From Agarivorans sp. Toyoura001 (lineage in GTDB: Bacteria > Pseudomonadota > Gammaproteobacteria > Enterobacterales > Celerinatantimonadaceae), in the NCBI RefSeq assembly GCF_005405585.1, contig NZ_BJEQ01000011.1, positions 62,001 through 126,000 on the forward strand: 64,000 bases of DNA, given 5' to 3'. Below the pieces are notes generated by a model. The model saw only the letters and a program-made list of their open reading frames with translations. It made no database searches and was not told the origin of the DNA. A program made the position numbers and the translations under genes. Positions 42,224 to 51,767 of this stretch are shown in pieces. Every line of letters starts with the position of its first letter. Position 1 is the stretch's first letter.

Positions 42224-44038
42224 ATGCAAGGAAGTTTTTATCCAGAAATCTGGATGCAAGCCACTATCGCCTTACTTAGCGTATTGCTGGCGGTGGTTAT
42301 TGTTATGTGGGCACTGTCTCGCAGGAAGGTGTCTGCCCAGCGCGCCGCCATGGAAAAGTCACCCGCGGCTCAGTTAATTCTCGATCTTCATGCCAAACAA
42401 GTGAAGTTTGCCAATCCGCGTTTTTGCGAATTGTTGTTACTCTCAAATAACGGCAACAACTGGCAGTTTTCCGATCCGGAACATCTAGAGCAGCTACTTG
42501 CCGTGATGCGGCCCTTTAAGGCTAAAGGCGATGTTGAAGGGGTAAACTGGTTAGTTACCTTAAACGACCAGCCTAAAGTATTGCTGCTTTATGCTGTGCT
42601 GCAACAGCATCAAGGTCGCGAAGTATGGTTTATTAATGCATACGAAAATGCTCAAGGATATTCCTACTTAAACCGAATTGAGCAAGAGCAAAAGCTGTTT
42701 GCTAACGTGCTTAACTCTATCCCCGAGTTCATTTATTTTAAAGACGCAAACGAGCGCTTACTCGGTTGTAACCAAGCTTGGGCGGGCTTTCATGGCTTAA
42801 AACCCGGAGAGCTGGCTGGAAAGCGCTTGAGTGATTTTTTAACCCGTAACGAGTTAGAGCGTACTCAGCATTACGATCGACAAGTACTCGCCGGAGAACA
42901 ATGCCAACACACCGAGTGGTTTAGTGCCCCCGATAGCCGACAAATTTTATTACAAAACCATGTTTATCCGCTGCGTAATCAACAAGACGAAGTGACCGGT
43001 GTGCTGAACGTTTCTTACGACGTGACTAAGTGGCATGAGTTAAACCGTAAGTTAGAACAAGAAAACCAAAACCGGGTGAGTTCAGAGCGGGAATTAGGGC
43101 GACAAAACAACCTGATTCGCACGGTATTTAATTCCACTCCCGATCCACTCGGCTTTATTGATGACAAAGGCCACTTTATTGGTGGTAATGAACCGTTCGC
43201 TAAAATGTTTAACTACACCAGTGACGATTTACTGGGTAAACACATTACCGAAGTGCTGAGCGAAGAACAGCTAGAGCAACATCAACACCAAAATAGCCAG
43301 ATTTTGACTGATGGCAAACCAATCCGTTACGAAGAGTTGGTGTATCTAGATGATGGCCATCAAATTTGGTACGAGGTGATTAAAGGCCCTTACTTTGATG
43401 ATGTGAGTGGCGAACGCGGGATTATCTTCATCACTCGTGATGTTACCGAGCGTAAAGCCACAGAGCAGCAACTGGCTGATGCGATTATGCAGTTGCAAGA
43501 ATTAAGCTTTATCGACAGCCTAACTCAGGTGGCTAACCGCCGAAGTTTTGATGAAAAACTCAGCCAACTTTGGCTGACTCATCGCCGCGAGAACCTTGAG
43601 TTAAGTTTGCTATTACTTGATATCGATTGCTTTAAACAATACAACGATAACTATGGTCACCAGCAAGGTGATGAAGCGCTGCGCCAAGTAGCTAAATTGA
43701 TTAGTCGCTCGGTAAAACGTGGCTCCGACTTAGTGGCGCGCTACGGCGGCGAAGAGTTTGCTATTTTATTGCCACACACCGGTGCCGAGGGAGCGAGAAA
43801 CATCGCCGAAAATGTGCTTAAGTATATGGCTGAAGCAAAAATTCCACATGAGTATTCGGAAGCAAAAGAGATTGTTACCGTGAGCATAGGGGTGGCCACG
43901 GCATTACCTGAACAAGGTATGGATTATGGCGAGCTAGTAAGAGTGGCAGATTTGCAATTGTATCGGGCTAAACACCAAGGTAAGGCAAGGTATTGTAGCG
44001 TTGGAGATAGTTGTAGTGAGAGCTTACCGAACACTTAA
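42224..44038 (+). CDS. PAS-PAS-GGDEF diguanylate cyclase
   Basis: 604 residues. An N-terminal membrane helix (about residues 12-31) is followed by a divergent PAS-like region, two PAS domains (FANVLNSIPEFIYFKDANER, then LIRTVFNSTPDPLGFIDDKG), and a C-terminal GGDEF domain (from about 435). The active site reads RYGGEEFAILL, a functional variant of GGDEF, with an intact inhibitory RxxD (RGSD) five residues before it, so it should make cyclic-di-GMP with product inhibition. DIDCFKQYNDNYGHQQGD binds metal and substrate. It sits between yhcC and the folE2/arcB pair; an HD-GYP protein a few genes on may degrade the same signal. Confidence 0.92.
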   Translation: MQGSFYPEIWMQATIALLSVLLAVVIVMWALSRRKVSAQRAAMEKSPAAQLILDLHAKQVKFANPRFCELLLLSNNGNNWQFSDPEHLEQLLAVMRPFKAKGDVEGVNWLVTLNDQPKVLLLYAVLQQHQGREVWFINAYENAQGYSYLNRIEQEQKLFANVLNSIPEFIYFKDANERLLGCNQAWAGFHGLKPGELAGKRLSDFLTRNELERTQHYDRQVLAGEQCQHTEWFSAPDSRQILLQNHVYPLRNQQDEVTGVLNVSYDVTKWHELNRKLEQENQNRVSSERELGRQNNLIRTVFNSTPDPLGFIDDKGHFIGGNEPFAKMFNYTSDDLLGKHITEVLSEEQLEQHQHQNSQILTDGKPIRYEELVYLDDGHQIWYEVIKGPYFDDVSGERGIIFITRDVTERKATEQQLADAIMQLQELSFIDSLTQVANRRSFDEKLSQLWLTHRRENLELSLLLLDIDCFKQYNDNYGHQQGDEALRQVAKLISRSVKRGSDLVARYGGEEFAILLPHTGAEGARNIAENVLKYMAEAKIPHEYSEAKEIVTVSIGVATALPEQGMDYGELVRVADLQLYRAKHQGKARYCSVGDSCSESLPNT

Positions 44039-44062
44039 TCGTTCACTTAGTCGGTGAAGTAA

Positions 44063-44097
44063 CAAAGGCATTTCAAATAGAAATGCCTTTGTTGTTT
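44063..44097. terminator. Bidirectional terminator between the GGDEF gene and folE2
   Basis: CAAAGGCATTT (44063-44073) and AAATGCCTTTG (44081-44091) form a perfect 11-base stem with a 7-base loop, followed on plus by TTGTTTT. It separates two converging genes. Confidence 0.88.
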
Positions 44098-45023
44098 TAG
44101 TAAGCCAGATAACCTTGGGAAATGCCTTTAGTGACTACACTCACTGCGTCATGTGCATGTAAGCTTTCTAAGTGATTCACTCGTACCCAAAAATCGGCGA
44201 TGTCTTGAGTTTGATTTAGCGTATGTTGTAAGCGGCGAGCCGCATCTTCACAAAACATTAAGTTTTGCCCATTTAGTCGAGCAAACTCTTGTTCGTCTTC
44301 ACGTTTAACAGCCGCTTGTACCGGTGTTTTTAGGCTGTTTTCTACCGCATCAATTAAGCTAATGAGCGGCAAGTCACTGGCTTGTTCACTTAGCTTTACT
44401 TTGATTTGAGCAATACTGCGTTGGCTGTGAGGCGTGGCTACTATGCCTTCGTTACTGCCAAGCCATTGATGTACTGCTTCGCCAGATACCTGTTGCTTAC
44501 CAAATTTGTCGGCAAAGGCTTCTTGAATGAGTTGTCTAGACAAGGCTGCCGAGCACGGGCAGGTGGATGAATAAGGAACTTCTACTGATAACTCAATATC
44601 AGTGAGGCCTTGGCGGCGAGTGGCTTTTATTTGGGTGGGGTAGGCTTTCCAACCCGTTTTGCCCGACAGTAAAGATTGTCGACGCAGGTGGTAGTCAAAT
44701 TTGAAGCTAACTTGCGCCTGGTCACTTAATTCTTGATGACTCTCAATAAACTGATCCAAAACGTGGCCCAATCCCGCATAATCCAATACGTCTTGGTTAG
44801 ACAGTTGGTCCAGTATCAAATAAAGGCGCGACATATGGATGCCTTTCGCCTGTGGGTCATCCAAGCTAACAAAGGCTTCAATGTGAGCACTAACGCGACT
44901 AGGCGCTTGGTCTTCAAATGCCAACATAATCGGCATTTCAATTTGACTCATGCCTACCCAATCCAATTTACCTTCGGTTTGGGCGCGGCTTGAATTCGCT
45001 ATGTCAGGCATTACAGTAGACAT
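44097..45023 (-). CDS. folE2: GTP cyclohydrolase FolE2 (type IB)
   Basis: First step of folate synthesis from GTP, by the type IB enzyme, which unlike FolE can use metals other than zinc. 308 residues from ATG 45021-45023; the longer frame adds an unrelated leader. Signature segments are [11 protein letters not shown], the metal-binding Cys in [19 protein letters not shown], and [15 protein letters not shown] near the C-terminus. In many proteobacteria folE2 is controlled by Zur. The leader has one Zur-like half-site, TGTTATA (45100-45106), but the second half is poor. folK lies earlier in the window. Confidence 0.94.
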   Translation of the reverse strand: MSTVMPDIANSSRAQTEGKLDWVGMSQIEMPIMLAFEDQAPSRVSAHIEAFVSLDDPQAKGIHMSRLYLILDQLSNQDVLDYAGLGHVLDQFIESHQELSDQAQVSFKFDYHLRRQSLLSGKTGWKAYPTQIKATRRQGLTDIELSVEVPYSSTCPCSAALSRQLIQEAFADKFGKQQVSGEAVHQWLGSNEGIVATPHSQRSIAQIKVKLSEQASDLPLISLIDAVENSLKTPVQAAVKREDEQEFARLNGQNLMFCEDAARRLQHTLNQTQDIADFWVRVNHLESLHAHDAVSVVTKGISQGYLAY

Positions 45024-45199
45024 GCACTTAGTACTCCACAGGCTTAATGCGCAAGGCAACTCACTTAGCGCATTGGGTTTACTCGAAAAAAAGATGGGCT
45101 GTTATACCATAAAACCTAGTTTAATATTAACCATCTTTATCCTATGGATTTGATGTCAGTAGCCTTGGTTACTGCCTGTAAGAAAAGGAATCGGCTGGA

Positions 45200-47545
45200 A
45201 TGACGCCTCTTAAGAACTTAGCCACTTATTATGTTCATCTATTATCTCGACTCGGCATTGTTAAATTTAGTATCAGCTTAGCCAGCGCGGTTATTTTGGT
45301 CGCCTTAGCGATACAAATGAGTGTGACCTTTGCGCTTACCGGACAAGTTTCGGCGGTGGATCTTATTCGCTCGGTGTTTTTTGGTTTGATTATTACTCCT
45401 TGGGCGGTGTTTTTTATGTCGGTGGTGGTGGAGCAAATTGAGGACTCTCGTCAGCGCTTAAGTAAGATGATCCGCAAATTGGAAAAAATGCGGGCGCGTG
45501 ATTTACAGCTAACCAACAAGCTTAAAGCCAACATTAGCCAGCTTAATAATGAAATTGATGAGCGAGAAAAAGCCGAAGCGGCACGTGGCCAAGCGATTCG
45601 CAACCTTGAGCAAGAGGTTAAGCAACGCCAACAAGCTCAGCAAGAGCTAGAAGAGCATTCTGCTTTGCTGCGCAGCTTCATTGATAGCTCGCCAGACTTA
45701 GTCTATTACCGAAATGAACAAGGTCAGTTTTCTGGCTGTAACCTAGCGCTAGAGCAGCTAGTAGGACGCTCGGAGAAAAAGCTCATCGGCTTAACCCCTT
45801 ATGACGTTTATCCAGAAGATATCGCGGACAAAATTGTCGAAACCGACCATCAAGTGTTTGATAACGATGAGCAGCTTACTTACGAACAATGGCTGGAATA
45901 TCCCGATGGCCGCAAAGCCTTTTTTGAGCTGCGTAAAGTACCGTTTTATGGGCGCAACGGTAATCGCTTAGGCTTACTGGGTTTTGGTCGCGATATTACC
46001 GAGCGAATGGCCCATCAGGCTAATATTGAAAAAGCCAACCGCGACAAAACCCAGTTTATCTCAACACTGAGTCATGAACTGCGCACACCATTAAATGGTG
46101 TTGTGGGTTTAAGCCAAATGTTGCTCGACACCCCGCTCGATGATGCGCAACGCAAACATGTAAATACTATTTTGCTTAGTGCCACTACCTTAGGGAATAT
46201 TTTCAACGATATTATTGATTTAGATAAGCTTGACCGTCGCCGTTTTGCCGTTTCGCTAGAGCCTATGGACTTTAAAGCTCTGGTCACTGACATCGAAACC
46301 TTGACCGAGATGCAGTTGCAAAGCAAAGGCCTCGATTTTGTGTTTGAACAAATCGGCCCTATCCCCTCAAGCATCGTGGGGGACCCAACCCGCTTGCGCC
46401 AAGTATTGTGGAACCTTACGCATAATGCTGTGAAGTTTACTGAAAAAGGTGAGGTTGAGCTTACCGTTAAAGCACAGGCAGTGGATGAGCAACAGGTACA
46501 GCTAGATATTAGTATTCGAGATACAGGACCGGGTATTCCTGATGATCAATTAGAACAAATTTTTGCCATGTACTATCAGGTTGAAGGCAGCAAATCGGCC
46601 ACTGGTACAGGGATTGGTTTGTCGGTGTCGCGCCAACTGGTTCGGGCTATGGGCGGAGATATCTCTGTGACGAGCCACGAGGGTGAAGGCTCTTGTTTTA
46701 CCGTGAGTTTAGTAGTGAAGCTTGACGCGATTCCCGATGAAGCGGAACAAATTGATCATCCACCATTAGAAATTTTGCTGGTGGAAGACGTAGAGCTAAA
46801 CGTCACTATTGCTAAAGCGCTGCTAGAGAAACTTGGCCATTATGTCGTGGTTGCCATGACCGGTAAAGAAGCGCTAGCGGCCTTTGAACCAGACATGTTT
46901 GACTTGGTTTTACTCGATATTCAATTGCCTGATATGACCGGTTTTGATATTGCTAAGCAATGGCAGCAGCAATATCAGGCAGCAGATTTACCGCCATTAG
47001 TAGCACTAACGGCTAACGTGGTAAACAGCAAAAATGAGTTTGCTAAAGCCGGCATGGTAGATGTGATTCACAAGCCCATTAACCAAAATGCAGTGGTGCA
47101 TTGTTTTAATCAGGTATTTGCGGTTGGTGAAGAAGCAGTCGTCGAAGAAATTATTAGCCCCAAGCAAGCCTTGAGCCGCAGCTCATTACCGATTCTTGAT
47201 TTAGATTTGGTGGAGCAGTTTTGCGATACCATTGGGGTGAAAGTGCTGAACGATAGTATTAACCTGTTTAAGCAGGTGATGCCTGATTACATGAAAATCT
47301 TAGAAAGTAACTTATTTGCCAAAGACAAAGATGGTATTGCCTCGGAAGCGCACAAAATTAAAGGTGCGGCAGGGTCTATTGGCTTAGCGAGGATCCAACG
47401 TTTAGCCAATAAAATTCAATCGCCAGAGTTACCAGCTTGGTGGGATAACGTAGAAGATTGGATACTTCAATTAAGCCATGATTACCCAGAAGATCTAAAG
47501 CTACTAGATAAAGCCATTGGTGACTATTCCACATCTGTCGATTAA
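45200..47545 (+). CDS. arcB: Aerobic respiration control hybrid sensor kinase ArcB (C241 replaced)
   Basis: 781-residue tripartite sensor kinase that phosphorylates ArcA under low oxygen. Two membrane helices (about 21-44 and 57-78), a coiled coil, one PAS domain (about 155-270), HisKA with His292 (STLSHELRTPLNG), HATPase with DTGPGIPDDQ and GTGIGLSVS, a receiver with Asp573 (LVLLDIQLPD) and an Hpt domain with His718 (SEAHKIKGAAGS). These positions match E. coli ArcB almost exactly. In the PAS domain Cys180 (FSGCNLAL) is conserved, but position 241, the second redox Cys in E. coli, is Phe (GRKAFFELRKV). Quinone sensing through the C180/C241 disulfides must therefore differ. Confidence 0.96.
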   Translation: MTPLKNLATYYVHLLSRLGIVKFSISLASAVILVALAIQMSVTFALTGQVSAVDLIRSVFFGLIITPWAVFFMSVVVEQIEDSRQRLSKMIRKLEKMRARDLQLTNKLKANISQLNNEIDEREKAEAARGQAIRNLEQEVKQRQQAQQELEEHSALLRSFIDSSPDLVYYRNEQGQFSGCNLALEQLVGRSEKKLIGLTPYDVYPEDIADKIVETDHQVFDNDEQLTYEQWLEYPDGRKAFFELRKVPFYGRNGNRLGLLGFGRDITERMAHQANIEKANRDKTQFISTLSHELRTPLNGVVGLSQMLLDTPLDDAQRKHVNTILLSATTLGNIFNDIIDLDKLDRRRFAVSLEPMDFKALVTDIETLTEMQLQSKGLDFVFEQIGPIPSSIVGDPTRLRQVLWNLTHNAVKFTEKGEVELTVKAQAVDEQQVQLDISIRDTGPGIPDDQLEQIFAMYYQVEGSKSATGTGIGLSVSRQLVRAMGGDISVTSHEGEGSCFTVSLVVKLDAIPDEAEQIDHPPLEILLVEDVELNVTIAKALLEKLGHYVVVAMTGKEALAAFEPDMFDLVLLDIQLPDMTGFDIAKQWQQQYQAADLPPLVALTANVVNSKNEFAKAGMVDVIHKPINQNAVVHCFNQVFAVGEEAVVEEIISPKQALSRSSLPILDLDLVEQFCDTIGVKVLNDSINLFKQVMPDYMKILESNLFAKDKDGIASEAHKIKGAAGSIGLARIQRLANKIQSPELPAWWDNVEDWILQLSHDYPEDLKLLDKAIGDYSTSVD

Positions 47546-47586
47546 CTCACTATGCCCAAGTTAACAGCGCTAATAGGTATTAGGCG

Positions 47587-48495
47587 CTAGGCTAGGTTCA
47601 CTAGCAGTAAAATCATTACTGGGCAGAGTAGGCTTAAGATAAAACCGCTAGCGATGGCGGCAGGCACCAATTGGTTGCCTCCCGCGCGTTGTAGCATAGG
47701 CAATGAAAAGTCCATGGCGGTTGCGCCGGCGTAACCGATAGTCGCCGCTGGCGAGCGCTGCATTAAACTGGGAATAAGCAGCAAGGTTATTAACTCTCTA
47801 CTCAAATCAGCAAAGAAAGCGGTGCTGCCAATCAGTGGTGTTGTGGCTTTGCTCAGCAATGCACCCGATAAAGAGTACCAGCCAAATCCGCTACTCATGG
47901 CTAAACCTATATTGATCGGCAGTTCGAATAGGTAAGCGGTTATTGCTCCCGCGGGTAATGAACTCGCCACTACCACTAGCGCAATGATTAAACCACGCCG
48001 ATTGAGTACTAATTGACGCAAGCTAATACCTGCACTGCGCAGCTCAATACCGATGCAAAAGATTAAGATGATTAACGCGTATTCCGCCAATACTGATTGA
48101 GCAGGTAAGGTTTGTTGGTAGCTTATGCCTGCTAATAAACCAACCACTAATAATGCAATCAGCACTAGCGGTTCTTTAAACATGGCCAACTTGCTATTGC
48201 TTTTTCGATGCTGAGGCTCAGCCTTAGGCATGGCTAAGTAGCGGCCCACAAAAAACAAAGCAGAAAGGTTGAACACCAATAGCAAGCCTACTAGGGTGGC
48301 TGCTTGGCTAAATAACTGAACAATGTTTTGCCCAAGATTCTCGATAAAGGCTAAGCCGTAGCCCATTAAAAATAAGATCAGGTACAACATCCAGCTACTT
48401 AGTCGGCGAACAGAGGCCAAAATGGCGGGATGTTTTACAGGAATGACATACCCCACAATTAATGCACCTAAAATCATTAATAAGCTGCTATACAT
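47587..48495 (-). CDS. lysO: Lysine exporter LysO family protein
   Basis: 302 residues from ATG 48493-48495 (AAGGA 8 bases upstream), with about eight hydrophobic helices. The LysO/YbjE (formerly DUF340) pattern is strong: MILGALIVGYVIPVKH, SWMLYLILFLMGYGLAF, LNRRGLIIALVVVASSL, GLAMSSGFGWYSLSGALL and ATAMDFSLPMLQRAGG. In E. coli this protein exports L-lysine and confers resistance to thialysine. It converges on arcB with about 40 bases between, where an imperfect hairpin overlaps its stop. Confidence 0.9.
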   Translation of the reverse strand: MYSSLLMILGALIVGYVIPVKHPAILASVRRLSSWMLYLILFLMGYGLAFIENLGQNIVQLFSQAATLVGLLLVFNLSALFFVGRYLAMPKAEPQHRKSNSKLAMFKEPLVLIALLVVGLLAGISYQQTLPAQSVLAEYALIILIFCIGIELRSAGISLRQLVLNRRGLIIALVVVASSLPAGAITAYLFELPINIGLAMSSGFGWYSLSGALLSKATTPLIGSTAFFADLSRELITLLLIPSLMQRSPAATIGYAGATAMDFSLPMLQRAGGNQLVPAAIASGFILSLLCPVMILLLVNLA

Positions 48496-48594
48496 CTCTG
48501 TGTCCTTACTCAAGCGGAGCTGAAATATAGCAGCAAAATGAAACTCTCACCAGTGAACAACTAGCGCATAGTGTCGACAGTATTTTGTAGAGGG

Positions 48595-49395
48595 TTATTT
48601 TTTATTAGCAGAACGAAAAGGCAGGCTAAGTAAACCGCTAAGTTGTTGGTTATCCTCAGCCTTTGGCCAATGGCTTAAACCAAAACGAAGACCAGAATGG
48701 CCTTGCTGAGGCTGTGCCACATAGCTATTAAACAGGCGGTCCCAAATGGAAAGGTTAAAGCCGTAGTTTGCATTGTGTTCATGGCGAAACCGCGAATGGT
48801 GTACTCGGTGCATATCAGGAGTGACCAGTAGTTTTCTGACAACGGCATCTAACTTAAGTGGCAGTTTTAAGTTGCTGTGATTAAACATCGCCATGCCGTT
48901 AAGGATGACCTCAAACAAAAATACCGCCATTACTGGTACACCCAGCAACACAATAAAGCCAAGTTTAATCAGCATTGATAGCACTATTTCAATGGGATGA
49001 AAGCGCAGGCCTAAGCTAACATCGTAATCGGGGTCGACATGGTGCATGCGATGTACCCGCCATAGTAGCGGTATAGCGTGAAATAAACGGTGTTGCCAAT
49101 AAATGGCGCAATCTAGCAATACAATGGCTATGGGAATGCTTAAGTAAGGAGATAAGGTGAGTTGATTGAGTAAACCAAGCTGGTGTTGAGCGGCCCCATG
49201 GGCGAGGGCTAGCGTTCCGATGGGAAAAATAAGTTTAATCACTAAGCCATTAATCATTATTAAGCTTAAATTGGCTGGCCAACGTTGTTTGCGAGAAATA
49301 ACTCGAGTATGCCTAGGCCAGAAGACTTCTAGCAGCATAAAAAGAACTAATAAACCGGCGAATATAATGAGTCGCCACAGATCGAGAGATTGCAT
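48595..49395 (-). CDS. Sterol desaturase / fatty acid hydroxylase-family membrane protein
   Basis: About 266 residues with several helices and the three di-iron histidine motifs of the superfamily: HRLFH, HRMHH (RVHRMHHVDPDYD) and HRVHH (TPDMHRVHHSRF), plus HNANYGFNLSIWDRLFNSY typical of the bacterial branch. The family hydroxylates or desaturates lipids at the membrane using O2. Start is uncertain: ATG 49393-49395 precedes the first helix (LIIFAGLLVLFMLLEVFWP), ATG 49417-49419 is also open, and neither has a clear SD. Divergent from the GAF gene. Confidence 0.87.
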   Translation of the reverse strand: MQSLDLWRLIIFAGLLVLFMLLEVFWPRHTRVISRKQRWPANLSLIMINGLVIKLIFPIGTLALAHGAAQHQLGLLNQLTLSPYLSIPIAIVLLDCAIYWQHRLFHAIPLLWRVHRMHHVDPDYDVSLGLRFHPIEIVLSMLIKLGFIVLLGVPVMAVFLFEVILNGMAMFNHSNLKLPLKLDAVVRKLLVTPDMHRVHHSRFRHEHNANYGFNLSIWDRLFNSYVAQPQQGHSGLRFGLSHWPKAEDNQQLSGLLSLPFRSANKK

Positions 49396-49495
49396 AAGCC
49401 GAAGTATACTAAGCGTCATTGAAACAACAAGTAAAGCTACGCTAAAATGACAATAATCAAAATAAGGGAATTGACTCTTATTTGAGGAGAGCAAC

Positions 49496-49918
49496 ATGGA
49501 TTTACAAAATTGGTTAAAAACCGCAGCTCAATCCTTCGATATGCAACTTGGCATTATTAGCCGTATTCAAGACAACCGTTATGAAGTGTTAGCCGCATAC
49601 TCCAGCCTAGATTTAGTTAAAGCGGGTGACGAGTTTCCAGTGGATATGACCTATTGTGCTGATGTAGTTAGCAAAGCCCAAATAATGGCCTATCATCAAG
49701 TAGGGGCAATGACCGAGATGTGTTTGCACCCTTGTTACCAAGCTATGCACTTAGAAAGCTATATAGGCACGCCACTTTTGGTTGATGATTGTATCGTCGG
49801 TACCCTTAACTTTTCATCCCTAGAGCCCAGAAAACAAGGATTCTCAGAGCAAGATAGGGAAAAAATTCAACAACTAGCGGCTGAATATCTAAATTTTTCT
49901 AATTCTCAAGTTGATTAA
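49496..49918 (+). CDS. Stand-alone GAF-domain protein
   Basis: 140 residues making one GAF domain: LGIISRIQDNRYEVLAAYSS, a loop with DMTYCADVVSKAQ, then YIGTPLLVDDCIVGTLNFSS and a C-terminal helix FSEQDREKIQQLAAEYL. Strong GAGGAG upstream of ATG 49496. Single GAF proteins often bind small ligands or partner signalling enzymes; three Cys (in TYCAD, EMCLHPCYQ) could allow redox or metal sensing, which is speculation. It lies just before an HD-GYP gene. Confidence 0.82.
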   Translation: MDLQNWLKTAAQSFDMQLGIISRIQDNRYEVLAAYSSLDLVKAGDEFPVDMTYCADVVSKAQIMAYHQVGAMTEMCLHPCYQAMHLESYIGTPLLVDDCIVGTLNFSSLEPRKQGFSEQDREKIQQLAAEYLNFSNSQVD

Positions 49919-50079
49919 ACTTGTTAAAGAATTTACATTTTGTTCCCCTTTTTTGATAGCGATAACAATCTACACTTTTAGAGCAGGCTATTTTCTTTGT
50001 TTGCTTTAGTATTATTAAGTAATCGTAAATCCTGCTTCAGGGAAGAACATAGTATTTATATGAGTGATGACTGAGCCGT

Positions 50080-51273
50080 ATGACGAGCCCAAAAACCGAT
50101 ATTCGAACTATCGAGATTGATGCCTTAAAAAAAGGCATGTATGTGGTCTCTATTACCAGTCAATCTGGAAAAACCAGCGTAGCCCAATCAGGCCGAATTA
50201 CCCAAGCCGAACAAGTAAAGTTACTTAAACGCAAAGGGGTAAAAGTGGTGTCGGTAGATTGGTCTCGTAGCGTTTTTGAAGACGATAGTTCCCAAGCAAA
50301 AACCACCGAAATTAACTCCGCGAGTAGTAAGGTTAAAAAACTTAGCGGCGAAAGCGAAAAGCTTGCCGCCAAAAAGTTGTTTAACGAAGCCAAAAGTTTA
50401 CAAACTAAATTTTTTAGGCAGCTACAACAAGGCGAACCCATCGACATTGAGCCGATGGAGCGTGCCGCAGAAGGCTTAATTGACTCTTTAGAAAACCAAA
50501 GTGGTGCGATGTTGTGTTTGGCTAAAATTAGGGCCAAAGACAAATACCTGATGGAGCACTCCTTAAATGTAGGCATGTTACTGGCGTATTTTGGTCGCTC
50601 CTTAGGGATGAGTAAGTCGGTACAAAAGCAATTGCTTATGGGTGGAATGCTGCACGATATAGGTAAAATTAATACGCCTGACGAAATCCTGCATAAACCT
50701 GGCAAACTTACCGACGACGAATTTGTCATCATGCGTGAGCATGTTGTACACAGCCATAATATTCTTAAGGTGCAGGAAGGCATTAGCAAAATCATGCTGG
50801 AGATCGCCAGCAACCACCACGAGCGTTTAGACGGCTTAGGTTACCCTAACAAGCTGAAAGGTGAGCAGTTGTCTAGCTACACCCGTATGGCTAATATTGT
50901 GGATTGTTACGACGCTCTCACCGCTGACCGTGTTTATAAAAGTGGTATGCCGCCTACAGCGGCGTTCCGTATCTTACTGAGTGGAGTAGGAACGCAGTTT
51001 GATAAAGTGTTAATTGAGAAATTTATTCGCTGTATGGGGGTTTACCCAGTAGGCACTTTAGTGAAACTCAAATCCAAGAAATTGGGTGTGGTGGTTGAGC
51101 GTAATGAGCTGAAACCCTTACAGCCTATTATTAAACTGGTTTTTAATGCCGCGACCAATACTCATACTGAGGTTAAACTTATAGATTTAAGTAAGTACAG
51201 CCATGAAGAAATTGAGGGCGCAGTATCGCCCAGGGATTATGGTATTTCTTTAGACCGGTTTCTTGCAGAATAG
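50080..51273 (+). CDS. DUF3391 / HD-GYP phosphodiesterase (cyclic-di-GMP)
   Basis: 397 residues. An N-terminal DUF3391 domain (IEIDALKKGMYVVSI, about residues 9-70) is followed by a linker and the HD-GYP domain (about 155-320), with HSLNVGMLLAYF, MLHDIGKINTPDEIL (HD pair), MREHVVHSH, NHHERLDGLGYP (the GYP motif) and IVDCYDALTADRVY. All metal ligands appear intact, so it should hydrolyse cyclic-di-GMP. Together with the cyclase at 42224 it frames the arcB region. It ends at a good terminator. Confidence 0.93.
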   Translation: MTSPKTDIRTIEIDALKKGMYVVSITSQSGKTSVAQSGRITQAEQVKLLKRKGVKVVSVDWSRSVFEDDSSQAKTTEINSASSKVKKLSGESEKLAAKKLFNEAKSLQTKFFRQLQQGEPIDIEPMERAAEGLIDSLENQSGAMLCLAKIRAKDKYLMEHSLNVGMLLAYFGRSLGMSKSVQKQLLMGGMLHDIGKINTPDEILHKPGKLTDDEFVIMREHVVHSHNILKVQEGISKIMLEIASNHHERLDGLGYPNKLKGEQLSSYTRMANIVDCYDALTADRVYKSGMPPTAAFRILLSGVGTQFDKVLIEKFIRCMGVYPVGTLVKLKSKKLGVVVERNELKPLQPIIKLVFNAATNTHTEVKLIDLSKYSHEEIEGAVSPRDYGISLDRFLAE

Positions 51274-51304
51274 AAAAAGGGTTAGCTGCTAGGCTAACCC
51301 TTTT
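51274..51304. terminator. Bidirectional terminator after the HD-GYP gene
   Basis: GGGTTAGC (51279-51286) pairs with GCTAACCC (51293-51300), with AAAAA before and TTTT after; it lies between the converging HD-GYP and PCuAC genes. Confidence 0.92.
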
Positions 51305-51308
51305 AGTA

Positions 51309-51755
51309 TTAGTGGTGATGCTTCATCTTATGCATCACTTTGTTTATCGGTACTTGCAGTTGTTGTTGGCTACCATCAGAAAAATCGAGAGTTAGCTGCA
51401 ACTCTTCACCTTCTTTAAACGGTATCTGCAAATCAAACAACATTAGGTGTAAGCCGCCGGGCTTAAGCTCCACCATTGTGTTGGCTGCTACTTTTATTTC
51501 CTTTACTTGGCGCATTTTCATCACATCGCCGTCCATTAACATTGTATGCAGTTCAACCCGCCCTGCGGCAGGCGTCGCTGCAGCTACCAAGCTAATATCT
51601 TGGTCTCCGCGGTTATGCAAGCTAAGAAAAATAGCGCTTGTGGGAGCATTTGGCGGGGTAGCGCGGGCATAAACCTCTTTAACTGCTATTGAGCTTTCAG
51701 CAGCAACACTATAAGCACTGAATAAGAGGCTGATAACTAGCAAAAACGGTCGCAT
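51309..51755 (-). CDS. Periplasmic copper chaperone PCu(A)C
   Basis: 148 residues with a signal peptide (MRPFLLVISLLFSAYSVAA). The Cu(I) site pattern H-x10-M...H-x-M is seen in ELHTMLMDGDVMKM and GGLHLMLFD, and the Met/His-rich C-terminus (VMHKMKHHH) could bind more copper. The family delivers copper to the CuA or CuB centre of cytochrome oxidase, working with SCO1, which is the next gene upstream (12 bases). Together the genes form an oxidase-assembly operon without oxidase genes. Confidence 0.92.
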   Translation of the reverse strand: MRPFLLVISLLFSAYSVAAESSIAVKEVYARATPPNAPTSAIFLSLHNRGDQDISLVAAATPAAGRVELHTMLMDGDVMKMRQVKEIKVAANTMVELKPGGLHLMLFDLQIPFKEGEELQLTLDFSDGSQQQLQVPINKVMHKMKHHH

Positions 51756-51767
51756 AAATAGTCCTTG

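Noticed and set aside
50160..50813. 217-codon minus-strand frame inside the HD-GYP gene
   Set aside because: Antisense shadow; the sense frame carries all catalytic motifs.
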